Part shown: piece by piece, positions 21,090 to 21,557 of the stretch
How the letters are laid out: every line of letters begins with the position of its first letter
Position numbering within the stretch: the stretch's first letter is position 1
Source of the DNA: Azolla pinnata
Taxonomy: Eukaryota; Streptophyta; Polypodiopsida; Salviniales; Salviniaceae
DNA: 21,557 bases
Direction: 5' to 3'
Assembly: GCA_037176905.1 (NCBI GenBank)
Contig: JBBBWG010001059.1
Location: 14,383-35,939, forward strand
Notes under the pieces: model-generated
Databases searched by the model: none
Told to the model about the DNA's origin: nothing
The model's input: the letters and a program-made list of their open reading frames with translations, nothing else
Position numbers and translations under genes: made by a program

Positions 21090-21557
21090 ATGCTCCACTC
21101 CCGGACTCTAACCCTAACCCCAACCCCAACCCCAACCCTAACCCTAACCCTAATCCTCGGCCTCGCGGCCGTCCTCGTGGCGCATCCCGGGGGCTCGCAC
21201 GCGTTCCTCGTCGCCGAGCGATACGAGCCCGACATCGCGTACAACGGGGGGCCGCTGCTCTCGGGCCGGCCGGCGATCGGCGTCGTCATCGTGTGGTACG
21301 GGCGGTTCTCGGCGCAGCAACGCGCGATCGTCGTCGATTTCATCGACTCCATGAAGAAGGAGGATAAAGAGGAGGAGGAGGAAGAAGAAGAAGTCGCGGA
21401 ATCGGCATGGGGCCCGAGCGTGAGGCGGTGGTGGGAGACGACGAGGTGGTACAAGGACGGCGAGGGCGCGTGCGTCGCGCCGGCCGTCGGGGTGTCGGGC
21501 CAGGTCTCGGACGGCGGCTACTCGCTCGGGCGGCGGCTCCGGGCGCGCGACGTGCGC
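21090..21557 (+). CDS. EXORDIUM-like / phosphate-induced protein, N-terminal part
   Basis: Partial: 156 codons, still open at the window end; family members are usually about 300 residues or more. EXORDIUM-family proteins are secreted to the apoplast and linked to brassinosteroid-related growth and carbon status. Evidence: YNGGPLLSG (51-59), IGVVIVWYGRFSAQQRAIVVDFI (63-85 region) and SVRRWWETTRWYKDG (110-124) follow the order of the conserved PHI-1 domain. The N-terminus is a signal peptide whose hydrophobic core (about 17-31) precedes likely cleavage near Ala31 or Ala38. The ATG is chosen because it gives that signal peptide. Third codon positions are almost all G or C, unlike F2KP. Oddities: the signal core is encoded by a telomere-like repeat, and eight Glu in a row (94-101) sit between two conserved blocks. 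Which EXORDIUM-like subgroup it belongs to is not clear. Confidence 0.9.
   Translation, partial: MLHSRTLTLTPTPTPTLTLTLILGLAAVLVAHPGGSHAFLVAERYEPDIAYNGGPLLSGRPAIGVVIVWYGRFSAQQRAIVVDFIDSMKKEDKEEEEEEEEVAESAWGPSVRRWWETTRWYKDGEGACVAPAVGVSGQVSDGGYSLGRRLRARDVR
21108..21149 (+). repeat. Telomere-like CTAACC/CCAACC hexamer repeat in coding sequence
   Basis: Seven hexamers in a row: two end units and the first read CTAACC and the middle three read CCAACC, with a further CTAATC after. On the other strand this is GGTTAG/GGTTGG. Each hexamer encodes Leu-Thr or Pro-Thr, so the array supplies residues 7-20 of the EXORDIUM-like signal peptide. The phase is exactly two codons per repeat. Confidence 0.93.

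Noticed and set aside
20969..21454. 161-codon - strand frame rich in Ser and Arg
   Set aside because: Antisense shadow of the GC-rich EXORDIUM-like coding sequence.

Overview
The window is nuclear DNA of a flowering plant. It has a multi-exon gene with GT-AG introns, AT-rich introns and spacers, many microsatellites, a dead LINE, and a very GC-rich single-exon gene start at the right edge. The mix of an AT-rich long gene and a gene with almost only G or C at third codon positions suggests a monocot, possibly a non-grass commelinid of the banana type. The species is a guess.

There are two protein genes, both on the + strand. The main one (coding 1923-13622) is a complete 23-exon F2KP gene. 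It encodes the bifunctional 6-phosphofructo-2-kinase/fructose-2,6-bisphosphatase that makes and destroys fructose-2,6-bisphosphate, the cytosolic signal that sets sucrose versus starch partitioning. I joined the exons by hand. Every junction keeps frame and the product is 737 residues: a starch-binding (CBM20-type) N-terminus, a divergent linker, a P-loop kinase and a histidine phosphatase. The second gene (from 21090, open at the window end) encodes the first 156 residues of a secreted EXORDIUM/phosphate-induced-protein family member.

Layout: 1-971 AT-rich upstream DNA with a diverged direct repeat; 972-1773 an 800-bp alternating purine/pyrimidine array built on ACATGCAT; 1774-1922 a purine-rich leader; 1923-13622 F2KP, with microsatellites in introns 18, 19 and 21 and a self-complementary minisatellite in intron 22; 13623-14399 3' UTR and spacer; 14400-15735 an inactivated LINE reverse transcriptase on the - strand; 15654-16359 a two-copy tandem duplication at the LINE edge; 16360-20690 AT-rich spacer with a tRNA-like SINE relic candidate and a polypurine tract; 20690-21089 the upstream region of the EXORDIUM-like gene; then that gene.

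I see no new multi-gene system. The most unusual signals are a telomere-like CTAACC/CCAACC repeat encoding the signal-peptide core of the EXORDIUM-like protein, the CATGCATG-rich array just upstream of F2KP, the 14-bp foldback minisatellite in intron 22, and the F2KP linker that lacks the serine-rich 14-3-3 docking segment known from Arabidopsis.
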